DNA of 12,404 nt from Pseudomonadota bacterium (GTDB lineage Bacteria > Pseudomonadota > Alphaproteobacteria > Rhizobiales > Hyphomicrobiaceae). The position numbers were made by a program, and so were the translations under genes. Under the pieces are notes generated by a model. That model saw nothing but the letters and a program-made list of their open reading frames with translations. It was not told the origin of the DNA and searched no databases. Below are positions 12,361 through 12,404 of this stretch, piece after piece. Every line of letters starts with the position of its first letter. Position 1 is the stretch's first letter. The stretch covers positions 1 to 12,404 of the forward strand of contig JAEZBZ010000216.1 of assembly GCA_023412745.1 (NCBI GenBank), given 5' to 3'.

Positions 12361-12404
12361 GCGGTCGTGGCGGAACTGGTAGACGCACTACCTTGAGGTG
12401 GTAG
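12361..12404 (+). tRNA. tRNA-Leu (anticodon GAG), 3' part beyond the window
   Basis: It starts with the acceptor strand GCGGTCG, then TGGCGGAACTGGTAGACGC (D-arm with the GGTAGAC loop typical of bacterial leucine tRNAs). The anticodon arm follows: CTACC (12388-12392), loop TTGAGGT, GGTAG (12400-12404). The anticodon GAG (12395-12397) reads CUC and CUU leucine codons. The variable arm, T-arm and acceptor 3' strand lie outside the window. Confidence 0.9.

Noticed and set aside
1..12404. CRISPR arrays, insertion sequences, phage genes or defence systems
   Set aside because: No spaced direct-repeat array, transposase, integrase or known defence domain was recognised in any frame.

Overview
The window looks like chromosomal DNA of a GC-rich alphaproteobacterium, most likely Hyphomicrobiales and probably the Bradyrhizobium/Rhodopseudomonas group (Nitrobacteraceae). 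This rests on the high GC, the recognisable protein families (rhizobial-type FtsE/FtsX with a proline-rich FtsX tail, a CpdR-like receiver, MetA, an ArsR plus SRPBCC pair, a small conserved secreted protein) and the absence of phage or transposon genes. No database search was possible, so the taxon is an inference.

Layout, left to right. Positions 1-2386 hold a minus-strand cluster ftsE-ftsX-ydcF (cell division ABC pair, then a YdcF/DUF218 envelope protein cut by the window edge). A 280-bp divergent intergenic region with strong secondary structure leads to plus-strand hpt (purine salvage) and a single-domain response regulator. These converge, with a 3-bp gap, on an EamA/DMT exporter gene. 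Next on the minus strand comes metA (methionine biosynthesis) behind a structured leader, then moaA (molybdopterin synthesis). Between moaA and ggt lie the remains of an arsR-SRPBCC pair, both broken by frameshifts. A plus-strand pair follows: a gamma-glutamyltransferase family gene and acylphosphatase. A convergent lysR gene comes next, then a divergent plus-strand pair consisting of a 35-residue lysine/alanine-rich peptide and a small secreted acidic protein, closed by a clear intrinsic terminator. Last are minus-strand lipB (lipoate synthesis) and the 5' half of a tRNA-Leu(GAG), which runs off the right edge.

Most of the window is ordinary housekeeping sequence. The most interesting element is the metA leader (minus strand, 5770 to 5622). 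It folds into a near-perfect four-way junction whose junction nucleotides match the SAM-binding core of the SAM-I (S-box) riboswitch, but P2 is reduced to one short hairpin. It starts almost exactly where the predicted promoter would start transcription. Alphaproteobacterial metA genes are usually linked to the unrelated SAM-II fold, so a compact SAM-I-like switch here deserves checking. Other points of interest are a perfect 14-bp stem inside the 3' end of the acylphosphatase gene, a textbook LysR-type operator upstream of lysR, the small basic/acidic gene pair, and the decayed arsR-SRPBCC module.
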